Both the position numbers and the translations under genes were made by a program. From Pseudomonadota bacterium (GTDB lineage Bacteria > Desulfobacterota > Desulfobulbia > Desulfobulbales > SURF-16), in the NCBI GenBank assembly GCA_018822545.1, contig JAHJKA010000013.1, forward strand, positions 37,127 to 101,126: a DNA stretch of 64,000 nt, written 5' to 3'. Under the pieces are notes generated by a model, which worked only from the letters and a program-made list of their open reading frames with translations, searched no databases and was not told the origin of the DNA. Shown piece by piece: positions 56,440 to 64,000 of this stretch. How positions within the stretch are numbered: the first letter of the stretch is position 1; the number at the start of each line of letters is the position of its first letter.

Positions 56440-57428
56440 AGATCGCTCTCCTGGCCATAACCGCCGGTGGCAAGGCCTTGGCCGCAAAGCTTACCGCTAA
56501 GCTTGCAGATGCAACCTTTGTCGAAGGCCCAGAGAAATTCAGCCCCACCCTGGCAGCGGCCTGGCCCCATTACGACGCCTTTATCTGCATCATGGCAAGC
56601 GGTATTGTGGTGCGCGCCCTTGCTCCACTGCTGCACGACAAAAAAACCGACCCCTGTGTGGTGGTGCTGGATGAGCAAGGGCGTTATGTCATCAGCCTGC
56701 TTTCCGGTCATCTTGGCGGCGGCAATGACCTGGCCCGACACGTCGCAACATTATGCGGCGGCCAGGCCGTGATCACCACTGCCTCCGATGTCCTGGGCCA
56801 CATTGCCCTCGATATCTGGGCCCGCGACCATGCCCTGCAGGTGGCCGATAAAGCCCGCTTTACCCTTGCCATGACACAGTTGGTCAACAGCGGCAGTCTG
56901 AAGGTATACAGTGATATCGAACTTCCAGAGTGGCCCGCGGATTTCCTTATGGTCGACAAGGCCGATCAGGCCGAGCTGATCATCTCGTTCCGGCAAAAGG
57001 TGAGCGGCCATAAGCCCCATCTGCATCCTTGTAATCTGGTGGCAGGGGTGGGCTGTAACCGCGGCACGCCGGTGGCTGCCTTTGCTGAGGCCTTTAACGA
57101 ACTGTGCACAAATCATAATCTGGCCCTGGCCTCCTTGCGCAATCTCGCCTCCATTGATCTGAAAAATGACGAAAAAGGATTGCTGGAATTTGCCAGGCAG
57201 AATAGATACCCCTTAGCTTTTTACTCTAAAGATGAACTCAACAACGTCCCAGGTCTTACCCCGTCGGCAGCAGTACTGAAAGCAACCGGCGCCCAGGGCG
57301 TTGCCGAACCTGCTGCAATTTTAAGCAGCAACGGACAACTAATTATAGGAAAACAAAAATGGCAGGATGTAACGATTGCCGTGGCCCAGGCTCCGTGGCC
57401 GTGGTCGGCACCGGACCAGGCAGCATAG
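56436..57428 (+). CDS. cbiG: cobalt-precorrin-5A hydrolase
   Basis: CbiG opens the delta-lactone of cobalt-precorrin-5A and releases acetaldehyde. The 330-residue protein has the N-terminal domain (KIALLAITAGGKALAAKL), the central VISLLSGHLGGGNDLARHVA and the C-terminal domain with VAGVGCNRGTPVAAFAEAF. Start and stop overlap its neighbours (4 and 70 bases), so translation is coupled. Confidence 0.94.
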   Translation: MKIALLAITAGGKALAAKLTAKLADATFVEGPEKFSPTLAAAWPHYDAFICIMASGIVVRALAPLLHDKKTDPCVVVLDEQGRYVISLLSGHLGGGNDLARHVATLCGGQAVITTASDVLGHIALDIWARDHALQVADKARFTLAMTQLVNSGSLKVYSDIELPEWPADFLMVDKADQAELIISFRQKVSGHKPHLHPCNLVAGVGCNRGTPVAAFAEAFNELCTNHNLALASLRNLASIDLKNDEKGLLEFARQNRYPLAFYSKDELNNVPGLTPSAAVLKATGAQGVAEPAAILSSNGQLIIGKQKWQDVTIAVAQAPWPWSAPDQAA

Positions 57429-58135
57429 ACCATATTACCCCCCAGGCCGTAAACGCCATTGCCGCTGCTGATATCGTGGTGGGCTATAAGACCTACCTTG
57501 ATCTGATCCCCCAACTTCTTGAAGGTAAAGAGGTGTTATCCTCCCAGATGATGCAGGAGGTGGATCGCTGCCGTAAGGCCGTGGAACTAGCTGACACCGG
57601 CAAGAAGGTGGCGTTGATCTGCGGCGGCGACCCGGGCATCTATGCCATGGCCGGCCTCATCTACGAAGTGGTTATGGAAAATGCCCCCAAGGTCAAAGTG
57701 GAGATCATCCCGGGCCTGGCAGCGCTTAACTCTTGCGCCGCCCGCCTGGGTGCGCCGCTCATGCATGATTTTGCCGCCATCTCCCTTTCAGATCTCCTCA
57801 CCCCCATGGCGCTCATTGAAAAGCGGCTGGATGCCGCTGCAATGGCCGATTTTGTCCTGGTGATCTATAATCCCAAGTCAAAAAAGCGCACCAGCCAGCT
57901 CTTAAAGGCCCAGGAAATCGCCCTGAAATACCGCAAGGCCGACACGCCGGTGGGCATTGTCACCGCCGCCACCCGGGAGAACGAGACCATTGTCCTTACC
58001 ACCCTGGGCGAGCTCGACAAGGCCGAGGTGGGCATGCAGTCCACGGTGATCATCGGCAACTCCACGACCTTCACCTGGCAGGGCGTCATGATCACCCCCC
58101 GTGGCTATCATAACAAGTACAAGATCGGCGAGTGA
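57359..58135 (+). CDS. cbiH: cobalt-precorrin-3 C17-methyltransferase
   Basis: CbiH methylates C-17 with ring contraction. The 258-residue protein has VAVVGTGPGSIDHITPQAVN, VALICGGDPGIYAMAGLIYE and IIPGLAALNSCAARLGAPLM. The ATG lies 70 bases inside cbiG and has AGGA upstream, an unusually long overlap; a GTG 36 bases later would shorten it. The N-terminal MAGCNDCRG adds a CxxC not usual in the family. Confidence 0.94.
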   Translation: MAGCNDCRGPGSVAVVGTGPGSIDHITPQAVNAIAAADIVVGYKTYLDLIPQLLEGKEVLSSQMMQEVDRCRKAVELADTGKKVALICGGDPGIYAMAGLIYEVVMENAPKVKVEIIPGLAALNSCAARLGAPLMHDFAAISLSDLLTPMALIEKRLDAAAMADFVLVIYNPKSKKRTSQLLKAQEIALKYRKADTPVGIVTAATRENETIVLTTLGELDKAEVGMQSTVIIGNSTTFTWQGVMITPRGYHNKYKIGE

Positions 58136-59259
58136 CAGAAGCTGCCATGGATTGCGCCAACCTGCAGCAGGCCCTGGCGGCCGCCCGTAACTTCAGCCAG
58201 GCACCAGCTGACCTGAAAGTTTGTGAGATTGGTGCCGGCAATATTAACGACACCTTCTTGGTTACTGGCCAAGGACAGCCGTCCTTTATCCTCCAACGCC
58301 TGAGCCGCCAAGCCTTCAGCTCCCCGGAACAGATCTGCGAAAATCTTTCCATCCTTAACCACAGCCTGCCGGCCGATCGTATCGCCGCCCTCATCTCCGA
58401 CAGGCGCTGGACCATCCCCCAGCTCCTGTCAACCAGCCACGACACGCTGGGGTGGTGTGACAGCAATAACGGTTTCTGGCGGGCCCTGAGCTATATTAAC
58501 GCCACCCGCACCCTCTCCTGCCTGACCTCCACCACCGAGGCCATGGAGGTTGGCAGGGCCCTGGCAATCTTCCACAATCTTGTTAAGGATATTGAGCCCG
58601 ACTCCCTCCATGTCACCATTCCCCATTTTCACGACACCCCCCATTATTTCCACCTCTATCAAGGGGTGCTGGCGGCCAACCCCTCCTGCCTGAATTCTGG
58701 GCTGGCCGCAGAATGCCTCCACTTTATCAAGGCCCACCAAGACTCCCTCGCCATCCTCGAAGATGGCCGGGCCCGCGGGGAGTTAACAGTTACCACCATC
58801 CACGGCGACCCCAAACTCGCTAACATCCTTTTTGACCAGCAGACAGCGCAGGCCTGCGCCTTTATCGATCTGGACACAGTGGGTCCGGGCCTTCTGCTTT
58901 ACGACCTTGGCGACTGCCTGCGCTCCTGCTGTAACCAGGGTGGGAGTCTTTATGATCTCAGCACCACCCGTTTTGAGAGCGATTTCTGCCGCGCCATTCT
59001 CCAAGGCTATCTTGAAAAGGGGCGCCATCTCCTCAGTCCCGGCGACCGACACTATCTCCTGGCCGCCATCCGCCTCATTCCTCTTGAGCTGGGCATCCGT
59101 TTTTTCAGCGACTATCTTTCCGGCTGCCATTATTTCAAGACCACCAGCCCCACAGATACCCTGCGCCGCGCCGCTGCCCAGTTTCGCCTGGTCGCCAACA
59201 TCGAAGAACAACAGGCATCCCTGACTGCCATGCTGAACAGACTCCTCCCCTCCCCCTGA
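58132..59259 (+). CDS. NahK/APH-like small-molecule kinase in the cobalamin operon
   Basis: This 375-residue protein has the aminoglycoside/choline kinase fold. The N-terminal GAGNINDTFLVTGQ and SFILQRLSRQAFSSPEQICENL resemble N-acetylhexosamine 1-kinases (NahK). The Brenner motif HGDPKLANILFD (catalytic Asp, about 225) and the metal motif FIDLDTVGPG follow. It would phosphorylate a hydroxyl group on a sugar or amino alcohol. Its GTG overlaps the cbiH TGA, so it is translationally coupled to corrin synthesis. An aminopropanol, ethanolamine or threonine kinase role for the nucleotide-loop linker is possible but unproven. ATG 58147 is an alternative start. Confidence 0.8.
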   Translation: MTEAAMDCANLQQALAAARNFSQAPADLKVCEIGAGNINDTFLVTGQGQPSFILQRLSRQAFSSPEQICENLSILNHSLPADRIAALISDRRWTIPQLLSTSHDTLGWCDSNNGFWRALSYINATRTLSCLTSTTEAMEVGRALAIFHNLVKDIEPDSLHVTIPHFHDTPHYFHLYQGVLAANPSCLNSGLAAECLHFIKAHQDSLAILEDGRARGELTVTTIHGDPKLANILFDQQTAQACAFIDLDTVGPGLLLYDLGDCLRSCCNQGGSLYDLSTTRFESDFCRAILQGYLEKGRHLLSPGDRHYLLAAIRLIPLELGIRFFSDYLSGCHYFKTTSPTDTLRRAAAQFRLVANIEEQQASLTAMLNRLLPSP

Positions 59260-59356
59260 CTTGACAACATTTCCCTGATTTTTTAAAATGACTGTTGTTG
59301 ACCAACGCAGTTGCCGGATGACTACAGGAAACGACGTTCAGTAAGAGGTTTACGTT

Positions 59357-59860
59357 ATGGATCAAGGGGATGTGAAGTTACAGCGCGAAATTTATCGGCA
59401 AGATGTCGAGCGCCTGGCAAACTGGATGGCCGACGAGGTGGTGGTGGAGCACCTCAACGAGGAACAGAATGTCGCCCGCAAGCTTCAGAATTTGTTGGCT
59501 CAGTCGCATCTGCCCCTTTTTTCGCCCCACTTCAACCGGGACGGCTGCTTCTTTCTGATCACCCTGCCCGAGGAAGGGCCGATCGGCTTTTTGCGCCTGG
59601 TACCCAAGCAGGACAAGGCCGAGATCGTGGTGGTGATCGGCGAGCGCCGCCACTGGGGCAAGGGTTACGGCTACCAGGCGATCCGTAAGGGAGTACGCCA
59701 TGCTTTTTTTGAGTTACGCAAGGAGAAGGTGGTGGCCACCATCCGTAAAGACAACCACCGCTCACGCAAGGTCTTCCGCCAGGTCGGTTTTACCAAGGCC
59801 GAGGAGCTTTCCACAGAAACCCGTTTCACCCTCCCGGTGGAACGCTTTGTCCGGCACTGA
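59357..59860 (+). CDS. GNAT-family N-acetyltransferase
   Basis: This 167-residue protein has the GNAT acetyl-CoA site in IGERRHWGKGYGYQAIRKGV (about 95-115) and a RimJ/RimL-like layout with VVATIRKDNHRSRKVFRQVGF. It transfers an acetyl group to an amine, perhaps a protein N-terminus, spermidine or an antibiotic; the substrate is unknown. AGAGG precedes the ATG by eight bases. It stands alone after the cobalamin operon. Confidence 0.88.
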   Translation: MDQGDVKLQREIYRQDVERLANWMADEVVVEHLNEEQNVARKLQNLLAQSHLPLFSPHFNRDGCFFLITLPEEGPIGFLRLVPKQDKAEIVVVIGERRHWGKGYGYQAIRKGVRHAFFELRKEKVVATIRKDNHRSRKVFRQVGFTKAEELSTETRFTLPVERFVRH

Positions 59861-60310
59861 CAGCTTCCGCCCCCAATTGCCCCGACTTCCGACAGGCCGC
59901 GCCCGTCCTTTGTCCACTTGGCAGCCATTGGCAGCAGCAAAGTGAACTTCACTTATCGAAAGCCACAACGGATCTGACATAGCTGAGTTGCGCAGCTTGT
60001 CTGCTCATACGAAACTTATACCCCTCAAGGGGGTACTGAAAAGAGTGCCCTGGTGGTATCAAGCTGATAATACAGCGCGAAAGTCGTTGAATGTCACGGC
60101 GAACTTACCCTTTCCCTTTCTAACAATAGGACCTTCTCCGCGCCGTTCCCCCAGATTTCAGGCTCTTCAACCCCTTTCTCCACCTTTACTTTTCCCTACG
60201 GCCATGCCTATACTTGAGCTACATTCTTTGCAGCCCATAAGTATTTGATAATAATTATCTTTGATGATAAGGTTGTTTTTTTCTCTAAAAAACCCTTACC
60301 CGAGACCAAC
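59861..60310. other. 450-bp intergenic region without a recognised feature
   Basis: No credible gene, RNA or strong promoter is seen. Short open frames have unfavourable composition and lack ribosome sites. Confidence 0.5.
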
Positions 60311-62575
60311 ATGGCACAAAAAGTTCAAGAAGAAGCCTCCCAGAAAATCCTTTTTCTCGGCTCTAACGTTAAGATCCGCAACATTGCCATTAAGGAGGTC
60401 AGTCTCCTTGAAGAGGGCAGCCTGCCGGCCTATGGCTATAATCCCGGCGATTTTGTTGAGCTCTTAGCCGGCAAGGTCGAAGTGGAAAACGGCCGCCTTG
60501 ACCAGTGTATGACCTGGCTGGCCGCCTATCTCACCTCCGCCAATCTGTCCCCCAAGATCACCACCTTCACCTATGGCGAGCAAAAGGATATTTTCCAGAT
60601 CTTCCGCAAATATCAACGGCCCGATATCGAGAAGAACCACGGCTGGTTCATGGTCCACCAGATCCTGCCCTATGCCGGCCGCGGCGATGACGAGTATGCC
60701 TTTGCCCTCACTGACGACAACAGGGAAGAGCTCAGCGGCCAAGACGGTATTTTGATCATTGATGATGGCGGCCGGCCTCCCCAGGTGGCGGCCGGGCTTA
60801 AAGCACTCAGCCCTGATGCCTGGGTGATTGCCATGGGCATCAGCGTTGCTTACTGGGCGGAATGGGCCAAGGAATTTGGCGAAAACTTCCTGCTTTTTGC
60901 CCGCCTTTCTGACCTGGAAACCACCCGCATGGAGATGGACAGCTCCGTGGTCTGGGAGTCCATTGTCGCCATGAGCCTGCGGGCCCTGCGTTCGCCTGAG
61001 GTGGGTCTCTGGGACGCACGCACCCAGCGCTTCCGCTGCCATATCATGGTGGAGATGTTCCCCCACGGCCTGCTGACCATTACCCCGGATCGCGTTTATT
61101 TCCGCCATCGTCAGGGAAGCCTGCCGGAAAAAAGCTCGCCGCGCCAGAAGGGTTCGGTGCCGGCCTACGACACCCTGGTCACCTCCATGCTGGCCATGGA
61201 ATTTATCCGATCCCGGTCTGTGGTATCGGGGCGTTGCCACTCCCAGGTCTTTTCCAAGAAGGTTCTGGCCAACTGGCACTGGCTTTATGAGCATGGTTAT
61301 CATTTTACCGATACCCTGGAATTCCCTTCCCTCGATTTAACCAGCGACTATCTTGGTGATGATACCTGCCTGAATCAGGAAGAGTATGACCCTTTCTTCA
61401 TCGAACTGCCCGCCTTCTCCGTGGAGTTTGATCGTAGTTTAGAGAAGGTGGCCAGCCAGGTCTGGGATGGTGATAAACGCCAGGGCCTGCGCTCCTTTTT
61501 CGACCAGGCTAAACGATCCAAGATGAGCGCCACCTACACCGGCACCTATGGCTATATGGACATTATTCTGGAGGTGCTTCATTATCTGAAGGACGAGGTG
61601 AGCCACAAGAGCGGCTTCAAGGCCCTGCGCATGTATAATATCGGCCATCTGCGCACCACTGACCCGGCTGAGATCGGACCTGTCCTCACCCTGCAGAGTG
61701 TTATGGAGTCCTACGTCAGCAAGGAAAGTTTCCAACGCCCCTTGTGCATCGGCGTGTTTGGCCCTCCCGGCTCAGGCAAATCCTTTTCGGTCAAGGAAGT
61801 AGCCCGGGTTATCGGCAAGAAGTTCGACAACGACCCCTTTGATTTTTTTGAATTCAACCTGACCCAGTTTTCCGACCCCAATGAGATCAATTCCTCCATT
61901 GACCTCATCCGCGCCTCAGTGGCCCAGGGCAAGGTACCCATCACCTTCTGGGACGAGTTTGACTGCCGCTATGACAACAACGAGTTTGGCTATCTCCGCT
62001 ACTTCCTGCCCTCCATGCAGGACGGTGTTACCTATGTTCACGGCACCCCATACTATATCGGACGCTCCATCTTTGTCTTTGCCGGTGGTGTCAAATCAAA
62101 CTGGGAAGGGATGGAGGACTTGCTGAACACCGAAGACCCGGCCAAATTGCAGCAGGCCAAGACCTTGAAAATACCTGATTTCATGAGCCGGCTACGGGTG
62201 GTTCTTGATATTGATGGCATTGAGGTGCCTGATGATCTGCTGCGCGATTCGGCAAGCTCCCAAGAGCTGGAAGATCTGCGCCGCATTCTCCTGAAGCGGG
62301 CCTTCATCATTGCCCACCAGATGGACACCCATTGGAAGAAGGCGGCCCGTAAGACCTCTGGCCTGCTGCTGCGCCTACTGCTGGCCAAGTACAAATTCGG
62401 GGCCCGCTCCATTGAAGCGGTGATTGAGGCCAGCCGCGCCGCAGACCGCCTGGTTTACGGCCTGCCGGAACTGATCGGCCCGTCCGGGGCCCGCATCCAT
62501 GCCAACTGGCGCATCGATCTGGAGCGGCGTATCGACCTGATCCGCAAAAAACAGGGGTTGCGTTCAGTCTGGTAA
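60311..62575 (+). CDS. uncharacterised AAA+ ATPase with a large unassigned N-terminal region
   Basis: The 754-residue protein has a C-terminal AAA+ module with Walker A IGVFGPPGSGKSFSVKE (about 485), Walker B VPITFWDEFDCRYDN (about 550) and a sensor-like VFAGGVKSN. The first 450 residues match no family I know; they contain GILIIDDGGRPPQVAAGLKA, ENFLLFARLSDLETTRME and a Trp-rich VLANWHWLYEHGYHFTDT. There is no membrane segment. Start MAQKVQEE is favoured by composition; a TTG at 60245 would add 22 residues. The next gene is convergent, so there is no operon partner. Confidence 0.8.
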   Translation: MAQKVQEEASQKILFLGSNVKIRNIAIKEVSLLEEGSLPAYGYNPGDFVELLAGKVEVENGRLDQCMTWLAAYLTSANLSPKITTFTYGEQKDIFQIFRKYQRPDIEKNHGWFMVHQILPYAGRGDDEYAFALTDDNREELSGQDGILIIDDGGRPPQVAAGLKALSPDAWVIAMGISVAYWAEWAKEFGENFLLFARLSDLETTRMEMDSSVVWESIVAMSLRALRSPEVGLWDARTQRFRCHIMVEMFPHGLLTITPDRVYFRHRQGSLPEKSSPRQKGSVPAYDTLVTSMLAMEFIRSRSVVSGRCHSQVFSKKVLANWHWLYEHGYHFTDTLEFPSLDLTSDYLGDDTCLNQEEYDPFFIELPAFSVEFDRSLEKVASQVWDGDKRQGLRSFFDQAKRSKMSATYTGTYGYMDIILEVLHYLKDEVSHKSGFKALRMYNIGHLRTTDPAEIGPVLTLQSVMESYVSKESFQRPLCIGVFGPPGSGKSFSVKEVARVIGKKFDNDPFDFFEFNLTQFSDPNEINSSIDLIRASVAQGKVPITFWDEFDCRYDNNEFGYLRYFLPSMQDGVTYVHGTPYYIGRSIFVFAGGVKSNWEGMEDLLNTEDPAKLQQAKTLKIPDFMSRLRVVLDIDGIEVPDDLLRDSASSQELEDLRRILLKRAFIIAHQMDTHWKKAARKTSGLLLRLLLAKYKFGARSIEAVIEASRAADRLVYGLPELIGPSGARIHANWRIDLERRIDLIRKKQGLRSVW

Positions 62576-62593
62576 GGCCATTGCCGGCAACCT

Positions 62594-63898
62594 TCAGCTC
62601 TCTTCTAACGGTTGCAAACTTCTCTGGTAGGCCTGGACGTATCTCTTTGATGCCGGTTTCATGGTCGTGGCCCGAGCAAACTGCGCGGTGGCCCCGCGGT
62701 CATCACCGATGGTCTGCAGGCATTTACCGTACCAATAGAAATTGTCGGCGTTATAGGGCTCAAGCTCCACCTTGTCACGACTTTCGCTCATCGCCAGATT
62801 CAGATGAAATTGGGCCTTTTCGTCCTTGCCGGTTTGTTTAAAACTCTGATAAAGCGAGAGATTAACAGACACTTGCCGGAGATTACGGCTGTACTGCATC
62901 ATATCAAGACGAACAGCCTTTGCATTGATTGCCTGAAATTCCTGTTCGTCCCCCAGCGCCCTATAACAGAAAGCCAGTCTTCGGAGCAGGTCCCGGTCTT
63001 TTGGCCTCGAAACAAGGAGGGCCTCGTAGAGATCCGCCGCCTTATGCCAATCACCATATCGACTATAGCGCAAGGCAAATTTCTCTTGCCCGGCACGGAT
63101 GCGCTCTGCCGTTTGCTCATGAAGCTGCGGCGCTTGCCAACAATACCAACTCACCGATGCGGCACCGAGAAGTGAGACAAAAACCACGCTGATCATTGCC
63201 AGACCTGGCAGCCAGGGAGCATGTTCCTGGCCTTCCTGCTTTTGGAGGAGATAATAATGAAGGGTCAGGAAGGCCAGGGCCATGGCAATAAGGAGCTCCG
63301 CTATCTCAGCTTCGTTAAATGAAAAAAGACGAACTTCACATAGGGCCCCTGTGACAAAATAGGGACTGAGATACAACGGTGGAACCGGCAGTCCGTGGTC
63401 GGCCAACCACTGTGCCAGTCTATTGCCGCTCCTCTGCAACAGAGGGTAGATCAGGCCATAACCCACCAGTCCGCAAACAAGCCCCACCTCAATGATCCGC
63501 TTGGGCCAGGTAGCAACAGGCCCGGTGAGAAAATTATGGAGGTTGACTTCCTGCTGGAGGTTGTGACGCTGAAAAAATTCGGGGCTTGCAAATGAAAACA
63601 GCCGCTGGCCCCAGGAAATCTCCTCGCCCACCACATAAAAACAAGCCAAGGCAAGGAGAGCAAAAAAGAGACGGTATGGATGCCTATGCCGGACTAACAA
63701 GAGTGAGCCAAGCAGCGTTGCCGCAAAAAAGAAAACTTGGGTCCATTCCCCAGGCAGATCTTCATAGGTGGCAAGGATATAGAGCTGCGGAAACATGGTT
63801 GCCAGAATGACAAAAAGGGCTGCGATACTCATAAAGATAATAGTTGCCACCAACCCAGCAGCCCCTGCACCCCGGGAAACATTCTTACATTCCGCCAT
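62594..63898 (-). CDS. polytopic membrane protein with C-terminal TPR-like repeats
   Basis: This 434-residue protein has about seven membrane helices (residues 12-260) with a conserved-looking VVGEEISWGQRLFSF (about 90), then a soluble tail (about 280-430) of TPR-type helices (GDWHKAADLYEALLVSRPKD, LAFCYRALGDEQEFQAINAK, NADNFYWYGKCLQTIGDDRG). The GEEISWGQR motif occurs in a family of uncharacterised membrane proteins. AAGGAG seven bases before the ATG supports the start. It follows another membrane protein gene by ten bases. Confidence 0.8.
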   Translation of the reverse strand: MAECKNVSRGAGAAGLVATIIFMSIAALFVILATMFPQLYILATYEDLPGEWTQVFFFAATLLGSLLLVRHRHPYRLFFALLALACFYVVGEEISWGQRLFSFASPEFFQRHNLQQEVNLHNFLTGPVATWPKRIIEVGLVCGLVGYGLIYPLLQRSGNRLAQWLADHGLPVPPLYLSPYFVTGALCEVRLFSFNEAEIAELLIAMALAFLTLHYYLLQKQEGQEHAPWLPGLAMISVVFVSLLGAASVSWYCWQAPQLHEQTAERIRAGQEKFALRYSRYGDWHKAADLYEALLVSRPKDRDLLRRLAFCYRALGDEQEFQAINAKAVRLDMMQYSRNLRQVSVNLSLYQSFKQTGKDEKAQFHLNLAMSESRDKVELEPYNADNFYWYGKCLQTIGDDRGATAQFARATTMKPASKRYVQAYQRSLQPLEES

Positions 63899-63908
63899 AT
63901 CCCTCTCC

Positions 63909-64000
63909 TTACACTCGCCGGTGCGGGCAAGACAATTCTAAGAATGCAATTCCACCGGCCAGCAGCACGAGTGTAAACATCAGAATCTGTTGCCATTGGG
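63909..64000 (-). CDS. C-terminal fragment of a membrane protein (partial)
   Basis: The frame enters from the right edge and reads QWQQILMFTLVLLAGGIAFL then LELSCPHRRV before a TAA at 63911-63909. It is a membrane helix followed by a short basic tail. Ten bases separate it from the ATG of the TPR membrane protein, so they are probably one operon. The function cannot be told from the fragment. Confidence 0.6.
   Translation of the reverse strand, partial: QWQQILMFTLVLLAGGIAFLELSCPHRRV

Noticed and set aside
59988..60248. An 86-residue frame before the AAA+ gene
   Set aside because: There is no ribosome site and the sequence is low-complexity and Pro/Ser-rich without a recognisable motif.

Overview
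The window looks like a chromosomal segment of an anaerobic, cytochrome-rich, Gram-negative bacterium of the Desulfobacterota, most plausibly a Desulfobulbales-type sulfur or sulfate metaboliser. This is an inference from content: a desulforedoxin-like protein and a rubredoxin, a periplasmic-type CbiK cobaltochelatase with the anaerobic cbi pathway, an AhbD-like radical SAM haem synthase, several small multihaem cytochromes c, and large PAS hybrid kinases. There are no rRNA genes, phage genes, transposases or CRISPR arrays. One tRNA (Ala-GGC) is present.

Layout. 1-3.9 kb: partial mpl with a small upstream gene, tRNA-Ala, a rhodanese/metallo-beta-lactamase protein of the persulfide dioxygenase type, then a desulforedoxin-like protein and a rubredoxin behind a promoter with a perfect 10-bp palindrome. 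3.9-7.1 kb: a PAS hybrid histidine kinase flanked by two inverted copies of a structured noncoding repeat. 7.2-10.8 kb: a two-gene membrane redox complex, a bd-oxidase-subunit-I-like protein fused to an octahaem cytochrome c plus a second bd-I-like membrane subunit. 11.3-17 kb: the rod-shape operon mreB-mreC-mreD-mrdA-rodA. 17-21.2 kb: a leftward haem operon, ahbD-like radical SAM, hemE, HD hydrolase, hemH and a small cytochrome lipoprotein. 21.2-24.5 kb: a PIN-PhoH ATPase and glutamine-dependent NAD synthetase. 24.7-31.3 kb: porin, BvgS-like kinase, receiver and hybrid kinase, apparently one operon. 31.4-38 kb: exported ATP-dependent DNA ligase, a Cys-rich YkgJ-type protein, two small cytochromes c, monomeric isocitrate dehydrogenase, pyruvate kinase. 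38.3-41.1 kb: secreted double rhodanese, a chemoreceptor and a MauE/DoxX-like membrane protein. 41.4-45.4 kb: dnaA, a LysR regulator, a diguanylate cyclase. 45.5-59.3 kb: corrinoid region, with leftward cbiA-btuC-btuD-btuF plus a small membrane protein, and rightward, behind a cobalamin riboswitch, cbiK-cbiC-cbiD-cbiET-cbiL-cbiF-cbiG-cbiH plus a NahK/APH-like kinase. 59.4-64 kb: a GNAT acetyltransferase, an uncharacterised AAA+ ATPase, a membrane-TPR protein and the tail of another membrane protein.

The parts form a coherent tetrapyrrole and redox picture: the haem operon supplies the many cytochromes c, and the cbi operon makes corrinoids from the shared precursor sirohydrochlorin. The haem operon is notable because hemE and hemH sit with an AhbD-like enzyme, suggesting an anaerobic coproporphyrin-type route. 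The second theme is a high density of self-complementary simple-sequence repeats in the gaps between genes, with five copies of one family, four of them inside the cobalamin region.
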